From the NCBI GenBank assembly GCA_900318545.1, contig ONLC01000083.1, forward strand, positions 1 to 11,809: a stretch of 11,809 nt of DNA, given 5' to 3'. The translations under genes and the position numbers were made by a program. The DNA comes from an uncultured Eubacteriales bacterium (GTDB taxonomy: Bacteria > Bacillota > Clostridia > Oscillospirales > Ruminococcaceae). Shown piece by piece: positions 1-5,909 of the stretch. Within the stretch, counting starts at the first letter, position 1, and the number at the start of each line of letters is the position of its first letter. The notes under the pieces were generated by a model, which was not told where the DNA came from, did no database searches, and was given only the letters and a program-made list of their open reading frames with translations.

Positions 1-232
1 CGAGGCTACCTCCGCTCTTGACAACATCACGCAAAGGCAGGTGAGCGAAGCTCTCGACAAAATGGGTTGTACCCGTATCGTGATCGCCCACAGGCTCTCG
101 ACCATACGTCATTGTGACAGGATAGTCGTTCTCGATAAAGGCGGTATCGCAGAGGACGGGAGCTATGAGGAGCTTATCGCAAAGGACGGGATATTTGCAG
201 AGCTTGTCAGACGGCAGAGGGCAGATGTGTAA
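1..232 (+). CDS. NHLP-type bacteriocin/RiPP export ABC transporter, ATPase C-terminus (5' partial)
   Basis: This is the last 76 codons of an ABC exporter ATPase domain; the reading frame is open from the first base of the window. The visible start EATSALD is the end of Walker B plus the D-loop (the preceding Asp codon is cut by the window edge). It is followed by IVIAHRLSTI, whose His is the H-loop switch residue, then RIVVLDKG and a C-terminal helix. The sequence NITQRQVSEALDKMGCTRI and the spelling of the H-loop region resemble the ATPase/permease proteins of NHLM/NHLP secretion systems. Those proteins export peptides with nitrile-hydratase-like or Nif11-like leaders, sometimes after removing the leader. 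The peptidase and membrane domains lie outside the window. ABC exporter is certain; the NHLP assignment rests on recall of family wording and is less sure. Confidence 0.85.
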   Translation, partial: EATSALDNITQRQVSEALDKMGCTRIVIAHRLSTIRHCDRIVVLDKGGIAEDGSYEELIAKDGIFAELVRRQRADV

Positions 233-254
233 GACCGGCTTGACCGGGTAAAGA

Positions 255-353
255 ATGGCGAAACAGCAGGAACAACAGGTCAAAGCAAGCACGTTGAGGG
301 AGTTGAGAGCAAACTCGTACCGATATTGTAAGATCGTGCCCTTTGGCAGATAA
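255..353 (+). CDS. Possible 32-residue peptide behind the exporter gene
   Basis: A short frame begins at an ATG 22 bases after the exporter stop and ends at TAA, before the terminator at 379-410, so it would be the last gene of that operon. The peptide is hydrophilic and basic: a Gln/Glu/Lys-rich N-terminal half starting MAKQQEQQVK, then LRELRANSYRYCKIVPFGR with one Cys and several aromatic residues. The upstream GGGTAAAG is only a weak ribosome site. I recognise no family. It could be a small precursor or helper peptide for the exporter, or a chance frame. Confidence 0.35.
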   Translation: MAKQQEQQVKASTLRELRANSYRYCKIVPFGR

Positions 354-378
354 ATTAGAAACATAATCACATAATTAT

Positions 379-410
379 AGCCCGACGGCGTAGGTATTCG
401 CTGTCGGGCT
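379..410 (+). terminator. Rho-independent terminator-like hairpin after the exporter operon
   Basis: A 12-base-pair stem (379-390 with 399-410, one G-U pair) encloses an 8-base loop. The run after it, TGTTGCTCC, is poor in T, so termination may be partial. It fits the end of the transcript carrying the exporter gene and the 32-codon frame. Confidence 0.7.
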
Positions 411-609
411 TGTTGCTCCAATCTGAAAACACTCTGCAATATGGCACGGTAGATATGCTGCGGTGTTTGCTCTTGATATGGTCGATCCTTCGCTTAATAA
501 GGGGAAGGAAAGAAATAGTATTAACATCATAAAAGTGACAGACGTGGAGTGTACGTCAAATAAGAATGAAGTGATGATCTCTTCAGGTTATGCAGAGAAA
601 CATAATATA
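411..609. other. Gap with no convincing gene
   Basis: Between the terminator and the 3' end of the minus-strand gene at 610-978 I see no gene that can be defended. A plus-strand frame with a GTG start at 463 crosses this gap but then runs antisense through the 610-978 gene. Its first 49 codons (463-609) could be a remnant of something, but there is no good ribosome site and no recognised motif. No obvious terminator for the minus-strand gene was found here. Confidence 0.4.
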
Positions 610-978
610 TCACATCTCAACCTCATGATCGTAAAGTCCCCAGCCGCCCAGCTCCAACGCATTTATATCGGGATTGCCGATGGTCTCAGCAAGGCGTTCA
701 AGGTCAATTCTGAAATCCTCCACTTCGCCCTTTTTCTTTTTCAGGATTACCTCGATTTTTGTTCTGCCTGCGGCTTGGTAAAGGTCTGATGCGATAGCTC
801 GGTAGCGTCCGTCCTCCCACATGGCGTAGTATTTTGTTCTGATGCTGTAAACAGCATTGCAGTAATACATCTGTCCGTCTGCCATGCCGTATGCCTGTAT
901 TGTTGGGAGGTCATCGGTCTCGGCGAACTTAAAATCCATTAACACGGTCTCGTATTCCGCTTTTGAAAAAATGCTCAT
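610..978 (-). CDS. Hypothetical protein, 122 residues
   Basis: The gene starts at ATG 978-976 with GGTGGTG about 5 bases upstream and has a near-perfect promoter at 1015-1043, so it is very likely expressed. The product is acidic and soluble, with no signal peptide or membrane segment. An N-terminal half alternates hydrophobic and polar residues and carries several Tyr (YGMADGQMYYCNAVY, TKYYAMW). A basic KKKK stretch near residue 78 follows, then an amphipathic region DFRIDLERLAETIG and an acidic tail. I recognise no family or catalytic motif. It stands alone, divergent from the zinc-uptake operon and pointing away from it. No function can be given. Confidence 0.75.
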   Translation of the reverse strand: MSIFSKAEYETVLMDFKFAETDDLPTIQAYGMADGQMYYCNAVYSIRTKYYAMWEDGRYRAIASDLYQAAGRTKIEVILKKKKGEVEDFRIDLERLAETIGNPDINALELGGWGLYDHEVEM

Positions 979-1014
979 ATATGCACCACCATAGGTTTCT
1001 TATTCTGTATGTTA

Positions 1015-1043
1015 ATTATACCATACCGCCCACAGATAGTCAA
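1015..1043 (-). promoter_or_regulatory. Sigma-A-type promoter of the 610-978 gene
   Basis: On the minus strand, TTGACT (1043-1038) and TATAAT (1020-1015) are separated by 17 bases. The start codon lies about 37 bases past the -10 box. Confidence 0.8.
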
Positions 1044-1056
1044 TCCAATTAAAACA

Positions 1057-1114
1057 TTTGCAGATCTCAAGCGGATTAGTATTTCACCAACTTTTCACTT
1101 GACATATCTGCAAA
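1057..1114. promoter_or_regulatory. Inverted repeat overlapping the zinc-operon promoter
   Basis: TTTGCAGAT at 1057-1065 is repeated in exact inverted form at 1106-1114. Each arm also has an inner TCAAG/CTTGA pair (1067-1071 and 1098-1102), offset by two bases. The right arm covers the -35 box and the spacer of the promoter at 1099-1127, a place where a repressor could act. It does not match the Zur consensus (TCGTAAT-n-ATTACGA) or the AdcR consensus (TTAACYRGTTAA). An operator role is inferred from position only. Confidence 0.35.
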
Positions 1115-1127
1115 AGAGTGATATAAT
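1099..1127 (+). promoter_or_regulatory. Consensus sigma-A promoter of the zinc operon
   Basis: TTGACA (1099-1104) and TATAAT (1122-1127) have a 17-base spacer, a perfect consensus. Transcription should start near 1134, giving a leader of about 40 bases before the first gene. Confidence 0.9.
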
Positions 1128-1173
1128 TTAGCTTTGAAAGCAAAGATATCCGTGAAAGAAAGAGGTGAGCCCT

Positions 1174-1476
1174 GTGAAAAGCAAAAAAATGCGAGTTATT
1201 ACACTGCTGTTAGTTGTTGTTTTTGGACTAATCATATTGGGCTCTATTGCCTTTTCAGCTGCCGAAGCCGATCACTCTTGCTCGGGCGAGGACTGCGAGA
1301 TCTGTCTTACTATCGAGCAGTGCGAAAAGCTTATATCGACAGTTTGTCTTGCGATCGGGGCTTTCTTTACCGCTATGTTTATTACAGCTGCGGTCAATGC
1401 TATAGCTTTATTTGCGGATAAGTGCAGAGAGTCTGTACTTACCCCTGTATTATTGAAGGTTAAGCTTCTCAATTAA
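1174..1476 (+). CDS. Small Cys-rich membrane protein, first gene of zinc operon
   Basis: The product is 100 residues from GTG 1174; that start has AAGAGGTGA (1160-1168) 5 bases upstream, whereas the alternative GTG at 1165 lies inside that ribosome site. Residues 7-29 form a hydrophobic N-terminal segment (signal or anchor). Next comes DHSCSGEDCEIC (residues 33-44), giving His34, Cys36, Cys41 and Cys44 in a C-x4-C-x2-C layout suited to metal or disulfide chemistry, then Cys50 and Cys58. A second hydrophobic segment spans about 56-81, so the Cys cluster probably sits outside the membrane between two helices. I recall similar small proteins beside zinc transporters in Clostridia, but know no assigned function. 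Being first in the operon suggests a part in zinc sensing or hand-over; this is inference. Confidence 0.8.
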   Translation: MKSKKMRVITLLLVVVFGLIILGSIAFSAAEADHSCSGEDCEICLTIEQCEKLISTVCLAIGAFFTAMFITAAVNAIALFADKCRESVLTPVLLKVKLLN

Positions 1477-1553
1477 ATAGAATTACGGGCATACTGTGTC
1501 CTTTTACAGGTGTAGTATGCCTTTTTGCAGAGTGATTTTACTAGTAATTCTAT
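1477..1553 (+). promoter_or_regulatory. Nested hairpins between first gene and zinc-binding lipoprotein gene
   Basis: An outer 10-base-pair inverted repeat (1477-1486 with 1544-1553) encloses an inner 8-base-pair stem (1488-1495 with 1514-1521) that is followed directly by TTTTT (1522-1526), as in an intrinsic terminator. The ribosome site of the next gene follows within 10 bases of the outer stem. The layout suits an attenuator or an RNA stability element that sets the ratio of the first gene to the transporter genes. Confidence 0.5.
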
Positions 1554-1573
1554 CTGATTGGGAGGCTATAATT

Positions 1574-2551
1574 ATGTCTATTTTTAAGAGGTTCGGTGTG
1601 CTTATTGTCAGCACATTGATAGCATTTTCGTGTATTGGCTGCGGTTCTGAAAGCAGCAGCACTTCAAAAGTAAAGGTTGTGTGCACGATCTTCCCTGAAT
1701 ATGAGTGGACGCTTGAAATAATGGGAGACCTTGCTGATGATGCCGAAGTCACTTATCTTCTTGATAACGGTGTTGACCTTCACAGCTACCAGCCCACGGC
1801 CGAGGATATTATGAAGATCGGCTCCTGCGATTTGTTTATCTATGTAGGAGGGGAGTCTGACGAGTGGGTCGAGGACGCTCTCAAGGAAGCGACCAACAAG
1901 AAAATGAAGGTTATTAACCTTCTTGATGTGATTGGTGACTCCGCTAAGGAGGAAGTGCTAAAAGAAGGTATGCAGGGCGAAGAAGAGGAAGAAGAGGGCG
2001 AAGAGGAAGGTCCCGAGTATGATGAGCACGTATGGCTGTCACTTAAAAATGCTAAGGTTCTTTGTACCGAAATCTCGGATAAGCTCTCGCAAATAGATAA
2101 AGATAACGCAAAGACCTATAAGCAGAACCTTGAAAGCTACACCGCAAAGCTTGATGAGCTTGACGGCAAATTCAAGACCCTTGCAGATAATGCAAGCGAG
2201 AAAACGCTTATCTTCGGTGACCGTTTTCCGTTCAGGTATTTTGCCGATGATTACGGCTTTGATTATTATGCAGCATTCGTGGGCTGCTCAGCTGAGACAG
2301 AGGCAAGCTTTGAAACTATCGCTTTTCTTGCAGGAAAGCTTGATGAACTGAGCTGTGATACAATCTACACGATAGAAAATTCAGACGGGGAAATAGCACG
2401 TTCGATTATTGATTCGACCAAGAACAAAGATCAGAGAATAGCTGTTCTCGAGTCTATACAGTCGGTATCAAAAGAGGAAATGGATTCGGGTGCTACTTAT
2501 CTCAGCCTTATGGAGAAAAACTACGAAACGCTCAAAGCGGATATAGGCTAA
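1574..2551 (+). CDS. Zinc ABC transporter substrate-binding lipoprotein (AdcA/ZnuA family)
   Basis: The start is ATG 1574 with GGAGG at 1561-1565; upstream in-frame codons lie in the hairpin region. The 325-residue product has a basic N-terminus, a hydrophobic stretch and a lipobox ending at Cys23 (or Cys20), so it should be tethered outside the membrane. Cluster A-I binding proteins capture Zn2+ (or Mn2+) and hand it to the permease. Visible family features: DLHSYQPT with ligand His70, DEHVWLS with His152, and the DRFPFRYFADDYG region where canonical members have the third His; here Asp216 stands in that place. CSAETEAS and Glu268 follow. A run of mostly Glu at about 136-145 replaces the His-rich loop of ZnuA. 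A variant metal site or altered affinity is likely. Zinc as substrate is inferred from family and operon. Confidence 0.9.
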   Translation: MSIFKRFGVLIVSTLIAFSCIGCGSESSSTSKVKVVCTIFPEYEWTLEIMGDLADDAEVTYLLDNGVDLHSYQPTAEDIMKIGSCDLFIYVGGESDEWVEDALKEATNKKMKVINLLDVIGDSAKEEVLKEGMQGEEEEEEGEEEGPEYDEHVWLSLKNAKVLCTEISDKLSQIDKDNAKTYKQNLESYTAKLDELDGKFKTLADNASEKTLIFGDRFPFRYFADDYGFDYYAAFVGCSAETEASFETIAFLAGKLDELSCDTIYTIENSDGEIARSIIDSTKNKDQRIAVLESIQSVSKEEMDSGATYLSLMEKNYETLKADIG

Positions 2552-2564
2552 GCGAGGTTTGAAT

Positions 2565-3284
2565 ATGAGTGAGCAGATCATTTGCAGTAATGTAACTCTG
2601 GTTTATGAGGGCAATCCTGTTGCCGAGGGTCTTGATTTCAAGGTAAGCAGCGGTGATTATCTTTATATCTTAGGTGAGAACGGCTCAGGAAAGAGTACTC
2701 TTATCAAGGCTCTTCTCGGACTTAAAGGAGTTATGTCCGGAGATATTAAGTGGAGCGAAGGTCTTAAACCCTCGGAGATCGGTTATCTTCCTCAACAGAC
2801 ATTTGTTCAGAGAGATTTTCCCGCTACAGTGTGGGAGATAGTTTTGTCGGGCAGTCTTGCGAAGTGCGGTCTCAGACCTTTCTACTCCAAAGAGCAGAAA
2901 AGCCTTGCTGAAAAGAACTTGGAGCGGCTTGGCATCACTGAGCTCAGAAAACGCTGCTACAGAGAGCTTTCGGGCGGTCAGCAGCAGAGAGTGCTTCTTG
3001 CAAGGGCACTTTGTGCAACAAGCAAGCTGCTTCTTCTTGATGAGCCCGTCACCGGACTCGACCCAAAGGCACAGACTGACCTTTATGATCTGATAGGAAT
3101 GCTCAATTCTGAGGGCATTACTGTTATAATGGTCTCTCATGATGTTCATGCTGCCGTTAAATACGCTAGTCATGTTCTTCATATCGGAAGTCACAGTCAG
3201 CTTTTCTTCGGCAGCAAGGATGATTACCTCAACAGCAAGGCAGGCCGGCTTTTCCTGTCGGAGGGAGGCAAGACCGATGAGTGA
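2565..3284 (+). CDS. Metal (zinc) ABC transporter ATP-binding protein, ZnuC-like
   Basis: The start is ATG 2565 with AGCGAGG 7 bases upstream and 13 bases after the previous stop; an in-frame TTG at 2559 has no advantage. The 239-residue protein is a complete cytoplasmic ATPase. Walker A is GENGSGKST (37-45), the Q-loop lies at YLPQQ (74-78), the signature is LSGGQQQR (135-142), Walker B is LLLLDEP (155-161) and the H-loop His is H192 in VSHD. Length and motifs fit ATPases of manganese/zinc importers. It should power import through the permease encoded next, with which it overlaps by 8 bases, implying coupled translation. Confidence 0.93.
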   Translation: MSEQIICSNVTLVYEGNPVAEGLDFKVSSGDYLYILGENGSGKSTLIKALLGLKGVMSGDIKWSEGLKPSEIGYLPQQTFVQRDFPATVWEIVLSGSLAKCGLRPFYSKEQKSLAEKNLERLGITELRKRCYRELSGGQQQRVLLARALCATSKLLLLDEPVTGLDPKAQTDLYDLIGMLNSEGITVIMVSHDVHAAVKYASHVLHIGSHSQLFFGSKDDYLNSKAGRLFLSEGGKTDE

Positions 3285-4071
3285 GCTTATAGAAAAGCTT
3301 CAATTATACTTTGAGTATCCTTTTGTTCAATATGCAATGATAGTTGGTCTGCTGATAGCACTTTGTTCATCTTTGCTTGGAGTTACGCTGGTGCTCAAAC
3401 GTTTTTCGTTCATAGGTGACGGCCTTTCGCACGTAGCATTCGGGGCTATGGCTGTGGCGATAGTTGCCGGCTTTACAGAAAAAATGGTTATAATCCTTCC
3501 TGTGACAGTGCTGTCAGCGATACTGCTTTTAAGGACAGGCCAAGATACTAAAATAAAGGGCGATGCTGCTGTTGCGATGATCTCTGTAGGAGCTCTTGCC
3601 ATAGGGTATATGCTCATAAACCTGTTTTCAAAATCTGCAAATGTTGCAGGAGATGTGTGCAGTACGCTTTTCGGCTCGACCTCGATACTTACTCTGACTA
3701 AGGGCGAGGTCTGGCTTTGTATAGGTATGGCACTTGTTGTTATACTGGTGTTCATACTGTTTTACAAGAAGATTTTTGCAGTCACATTTGATGAGAGCTT
3801 TGCAAAGGCAACAGGTGTAAAGGCTAATTTGTATAACCTTATGATAGCGATTTCGGCATTGATAATTTTTCCGTCACTGTCTGCAATGAGGCTTTTCAAA
3901 AGCTTTAAGGGCGTTATAATCTGCTCGGCACTTATTTCTGTGATATGTGCAACAGTTGGGATACTTATTTCAATTCTGTTTTCAACACCTGTCGGTTCGA
4001 CAATAGTTACGGCAGATATAGCAGTTTTCATCATTTTCAGTATTATATCGCTGTTTGCTAGGAGGACATAA
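3277..4071 (+). CDS. Metal (zinc) ABC transporter permease, ZnuB-like (ABC-3 family)
   Basis: The start chosen is ATG 3277, with GGAGGGAGG at 3260-3268 and an 8-base overlap with the ATPase gene; longer in-frame versions would lie inside that gene. The product has 264 residues and about seven to eight hydrophobic helices. The segment LVLKRFSFIGDGLSHVAFG near residues 38-56 is the hallmark of ABC-3 permeases, and AMISVGALAIGYM and LIIFPSLSAMRLFKSFK match later conserved stretches, the last probably part of the ATPase coupling region. It forms the membrane channel for the ion delivered by the lipoprotein. The gene stops inside the ribosome site of the next gene (AGGAGG at 4060-4065), so translation is probably coupled. 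Confidence 0.93.
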   Translation: MSELIEKLQLYFEYPFVQYAMIVGLLIALCSSLLGVTLVLKRFSFIGDGLSHVAFGAMAVAIVAGFTEKMVIILPVTVLSAILLLRTGQDTKIKGDAAVAMISVGALAIGYMLINLFSKSANVAGDVCSTLFGSTSILTLTKGEVWLCIGMALVVILVFILFYKKIFAVTFDESFAKATGVKANLYNLMIAISALIIFPSLSAMRLFKSFKGVIICSALISVICATVGILISILFSTPVGSTIVTADIAVFIIFSIISLFARRT

Positions 4072-4072
4072 A

Positions 4073-4618
4073 ATGAAAAAGAACTTAATTATATTTGCAT
4101 TTGCAGCTTTGCTTCTCTCGGGCTGCGGAGATACCTCAAAAATTGATAAGCTTGTTCTGAGCAGTACATCTCAGACAGAGAAATCTACCACTGCACTTAC
4201 TTCTGAAACTGCACCTGAGACCGATACAGAAACAAAGATCACGACAACCACCGAGGCAGTTCATGAAACCGATACTGATGAGCTTATAGACCTTACTGTT
4301 CTTGACAGCAATATGGTCTACGCTCAGGTGTTTGATATGGTGAACTATCCCGAAACCTACATTGGTCAGCCTGTGAGAGCAAAAGGTACCTTTGCTTATA
4401 CCGAGTATAACGGTAAGGATTACTTTGCAGTTCTTATAGCTGATGCTACAGCCTGCTGTTCTCAGGGAATGGAATTTGTTCTCAGCGGTGATTATACATA
4501 TCCTGACGATTATCCCGAGATCGACAGCGAAATAGTAGTCGAGGGTGTTTTCAACACATACGAAGAGGACGGCTACCGTTACTGTCAGCTTAAAGATGCT
4601 GTTATGACTATAGAATGA
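4073..4618 (+). CDS. Lipoprotein with Thr-rich linker and CC motif, last gene of zinc operon
   Basis: The start is ATG 4073, with AGGAGG at 4060-4065. The 181-residue product opens with a lipoprotein signal ending LLLSGC (Cys19). A Ser/Thr/Glu-rich linker to about residue 70 includes repeated TET/TTT units. A globular domain of about 100 residues then begins near VYAQVFDMVNYPETYIGQPV. It has the look of an OB-like beta barrel: GQPVRAKGTF, then ADATACCSQGMEF, then EIVVEGVFNTYEEDGYRYCQL. The adjacent Cys-Cys pair and a later Cys are the best candidates for metal or redox chemistry. I recall similar lipoproteins in clostridial zinc operons but no established function. Placement suggests an extracytoplasmic helper for zinc capture. 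Confidence 0.85.
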   Translation: MKKNLIIFAFAALLLSGCGDTSKIDKLVLSSTSQTEKSTTALTSETAPETDTETKITTTTEAVHETDTDELIDLTVLDSNMVYAQVFDMVNYPETYIGQPVRAKGTFAYTEYNGKDYFAVLIADATACCSQGMEFVLSGDYTYPDDYPEIDSEIVVEGVFNTYEEDGYRYCQLKDAVMTIE

Positions 4619-4642
4619 AGAGATACGGTTCTTATATAAAAC

Positions 4643-4671
4643 AAAACGGCTTGAACAGATCAAGCCGTTTT
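4643..4671. terminator. Strong bidirectional terminator between zinc operon and decayed sugar transporter
   Basis: A perfect 12-base-pair stem (4643-4654 with 4660-4671) with a 5-base loop is flanked by A-rich sequence on the left and T-rich on the right. It ends the plus-strand zinc operon and can also end the minus-strand transcript whose last frame stops at 4693. Confidence 0.92.
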
Positions 4672-4692
4672 TATACTAAATATTGAGCTATA

Positions 4693-4788
4693 TCAACTGT
4701 CTGCGTTTTTAGCAAGATGCTTTTTCAGCTCAGATCTGATATCTTCAAGCAGTTCGTCAAGGCCTGCTTCTTCCATTTCAGCTTTCAT
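4693..4788 (-). pseudogene. 3' remnant of a sugar ABC transporter solute-binding protein gene
   Basis: On the minus strand a 31-codon frame runs from an ATG at 4788 to TGA at 4695-4693. Its sequence, KAEMEEAGLDELLEDIRSEL and then a Lys/Ala-rich end, looks like the final helix of extracellular solute-binding proteins that work with LplB/LplC permeases. In-frame TAA lies directly upstream, so nothing of the rest of the protein remains. It abuts the broken LplB-like permease gene at an ATGA junction, implying that an internal deletion removed the rest of the permease, probably a second permease gene, and most of this gene. The assignment of such a short piece is tentative; the permease next door makes it plausible. 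Confidence 0.5.
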
Positions 4789-5090
4789 TTATTGTATGTA
4801 AGAGTATTCAGAATAACAGATTGGCTAAGAGGGTTTCTGAACAGATAAGAGAAGTTCTTGAAGCCTACCCAGGGGCTGTTTACAAAAAGGTTTTTGAACA
4901 GCGATTCGCCCGGAACGGGAGTAAACTCCTTGAATGCGAAGAATACTCCGAACAGCGGCAGGCAGCAGAACAGAGCGTACCATATAACTACCGGCAGCGT
5001 CATAAGGTTAAGCTACCGACGCTCCTTTTTGGCCGACTTTGAAAGCGAACCATATTTTTTCTTTTTTACAGGCTGATTTTCATTATCCAT
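4785..5090 (-). pseudogene. Truncated LplB-like sugar ABC transporter permease gene with nonsense codon
   Basis: The original start is ATG 5090-5088, preceded by AAGGA (5103-5099) at 8 bases. Codons 1-25 give a basic N-terminus (MDNENQPVKKKKYGSLSKSA, then KKERR). A TAG at 5015-5013 interrupts codon 26, and the same frame continues LNLMTLPVVIWYALF. The rest, with LFGVFFAFKEFTPVPG, SPWVGFKNFSYLFRNP and VILNTL, is a clear match to the N-terminal region of LplB/YtcP-type permeases, which import oligosaccharides and are normally about 300 residues. Coding similarity ends at NTLTYN, about 100 codons in, where the remnant of a binding-protein gene begins. Translation could restart at ATG 5003, but the product would lack the permease domain. 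The gene is dead. Confidence 0.85.
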
Positions 5091-5126
5091 AACAGAAATC
5101 CTTCATGTTTTTTGAAGCATCAGTTC

Positions 5127-5909
5127 TTATACAGAGAAAAGCTCTTTTCTTACTCCTTCTGCCCATATATACTGCTCCATATACTGTTTAAGCTTGGCAG
5201 AAGGGACGGTTTTTCCGTTCAGGTAATCGTAATAATCGCATCTAAGCATCGACATATTTATACTGTATGCACCCTTGGAGTTTGTGATTATATCCTTTGG
5301 TACACCGTATTTATCAAGAGTTTTTCGTATATCATAGATGATATTTCTTGTATACGTGCGTTTTTCTTCACCGTCGTTTTCTTCATTGAATAAAAGGTAT
5401 CTGAGCCTTTCCTCGGATACTTCTGCTCCTCTCTTATCTATAAGGTAGGCAAGTACTTCCTTGCTGTCCTTACGCTCAAAGCGAACAGGCTGAGTTCCAT
5501 AGAACACCTCAAAATATCCGAAGCACTGAACATGAAGCTCCCTTATCGGTATACGAACACGGGATATCGCTGTTTCGAGTTCTTCATCAGATACGGGCTT
5601 AACAAGGTACGCTGATACATAATTATCAAGTGCACTGACTTTGTAATCAGGGTCTGAATGACCTGTATAAATAATGATGTTCATATTTCCGTATTTTTCG
5701 TGAATGTGCTTTATCAGCTCCAGTCCGTTCAGAGAATAACCGAGGTCAATATCCAGAAACAGGATATCGATATGATTGTTGTCAGCATACTCCATAAAGT
5801 CGGGGAGCTTTACAAAGCCCTCATGTATGCCGTTCGGGTCGATTTTTTTGAGCTTGCGTATAAGCGAATTTACAGCAAGCTGTTCATCATCAAAGGTTAC
5901 CGTTATCAT
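5127..5909 (-). CDS. Two-component response regulator, receiver plus SARP-like winged helix
   Basis: The start is ATG 5909-5907, with AGGAGGA (5921-5915) 5 bases upstream; the gene overlaps the kinase gene by 20 bases. The 260-residue protein has a CheY-like receiver (1-115) with acidic Asp7/Asp8, phospho-acceptor Asp53 in LFLDID, Thr82 in IIIYTG and Lys104 in YLVKP. After a short linker, residues about 124-225 form an OmpR/SARP-type winged helix (LHVQCFGYFEVFYG, RKDSKEVLAYLIDKRG, ITNSKGAYSIN). A short tail follows. The class (COG3947-like, 'SAPR') is less common than the AraC-type outputs usually paired with this kinase type. Beside an LplB-type transporter it was probably the sugar-responsive activator of that operon; its present targets are unknown. 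Confidence 0.9.
   Translation of the reverse strand: MITVTFDDEQLAVNSLIRKLKKIDPNGIHEGFVKLPDFMEYADNNHIDILFLDIDLGYSLNGLELIKHIHEKYGNMNIIIYTGHSDPDYKVSALDNYVSAYLVKPVSDEELETAISRVRIPIRELHVQCFGYFEVFYGTQPVRFERKDSKEVLAYLIDKRGAEVSEERLRYLLFNEENDGEEKRTYTRNIIYDIRKTLDKYGVPKDIITNSKGAYSINMSMLRCDYYDYLNGKTVPSAKLKQYMEQYIWAEGVRKELFSV

Noticed and set aside
463..789. Plus-strand frame of 108 codons with GTG start
   Set aside because: Its second half is antisense to the minus-strand gene at 610-978, which has a consensus promoter and good ribosome site. It has no ribosome site or recognised motif.
2685..3194. Minus-strand frame of 169 codons within the ATPase gene
   Set aside because: It overlaps a complete ATPase with all motifs; no ribosome site or family likeness.
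4136..4663. Minus-strand frame of 175 codons opposite the CC-motif lipoprotein
   Set aside because: It covers the terminator stem and lies antisense to a lipoprotein with clear signal, ribosome site and operon position.
4821..5076. Two plus-strand frames across the broken permease gene
   Set aside because: The minus strand has clear LplB-type sequence here; these are shadows of it.
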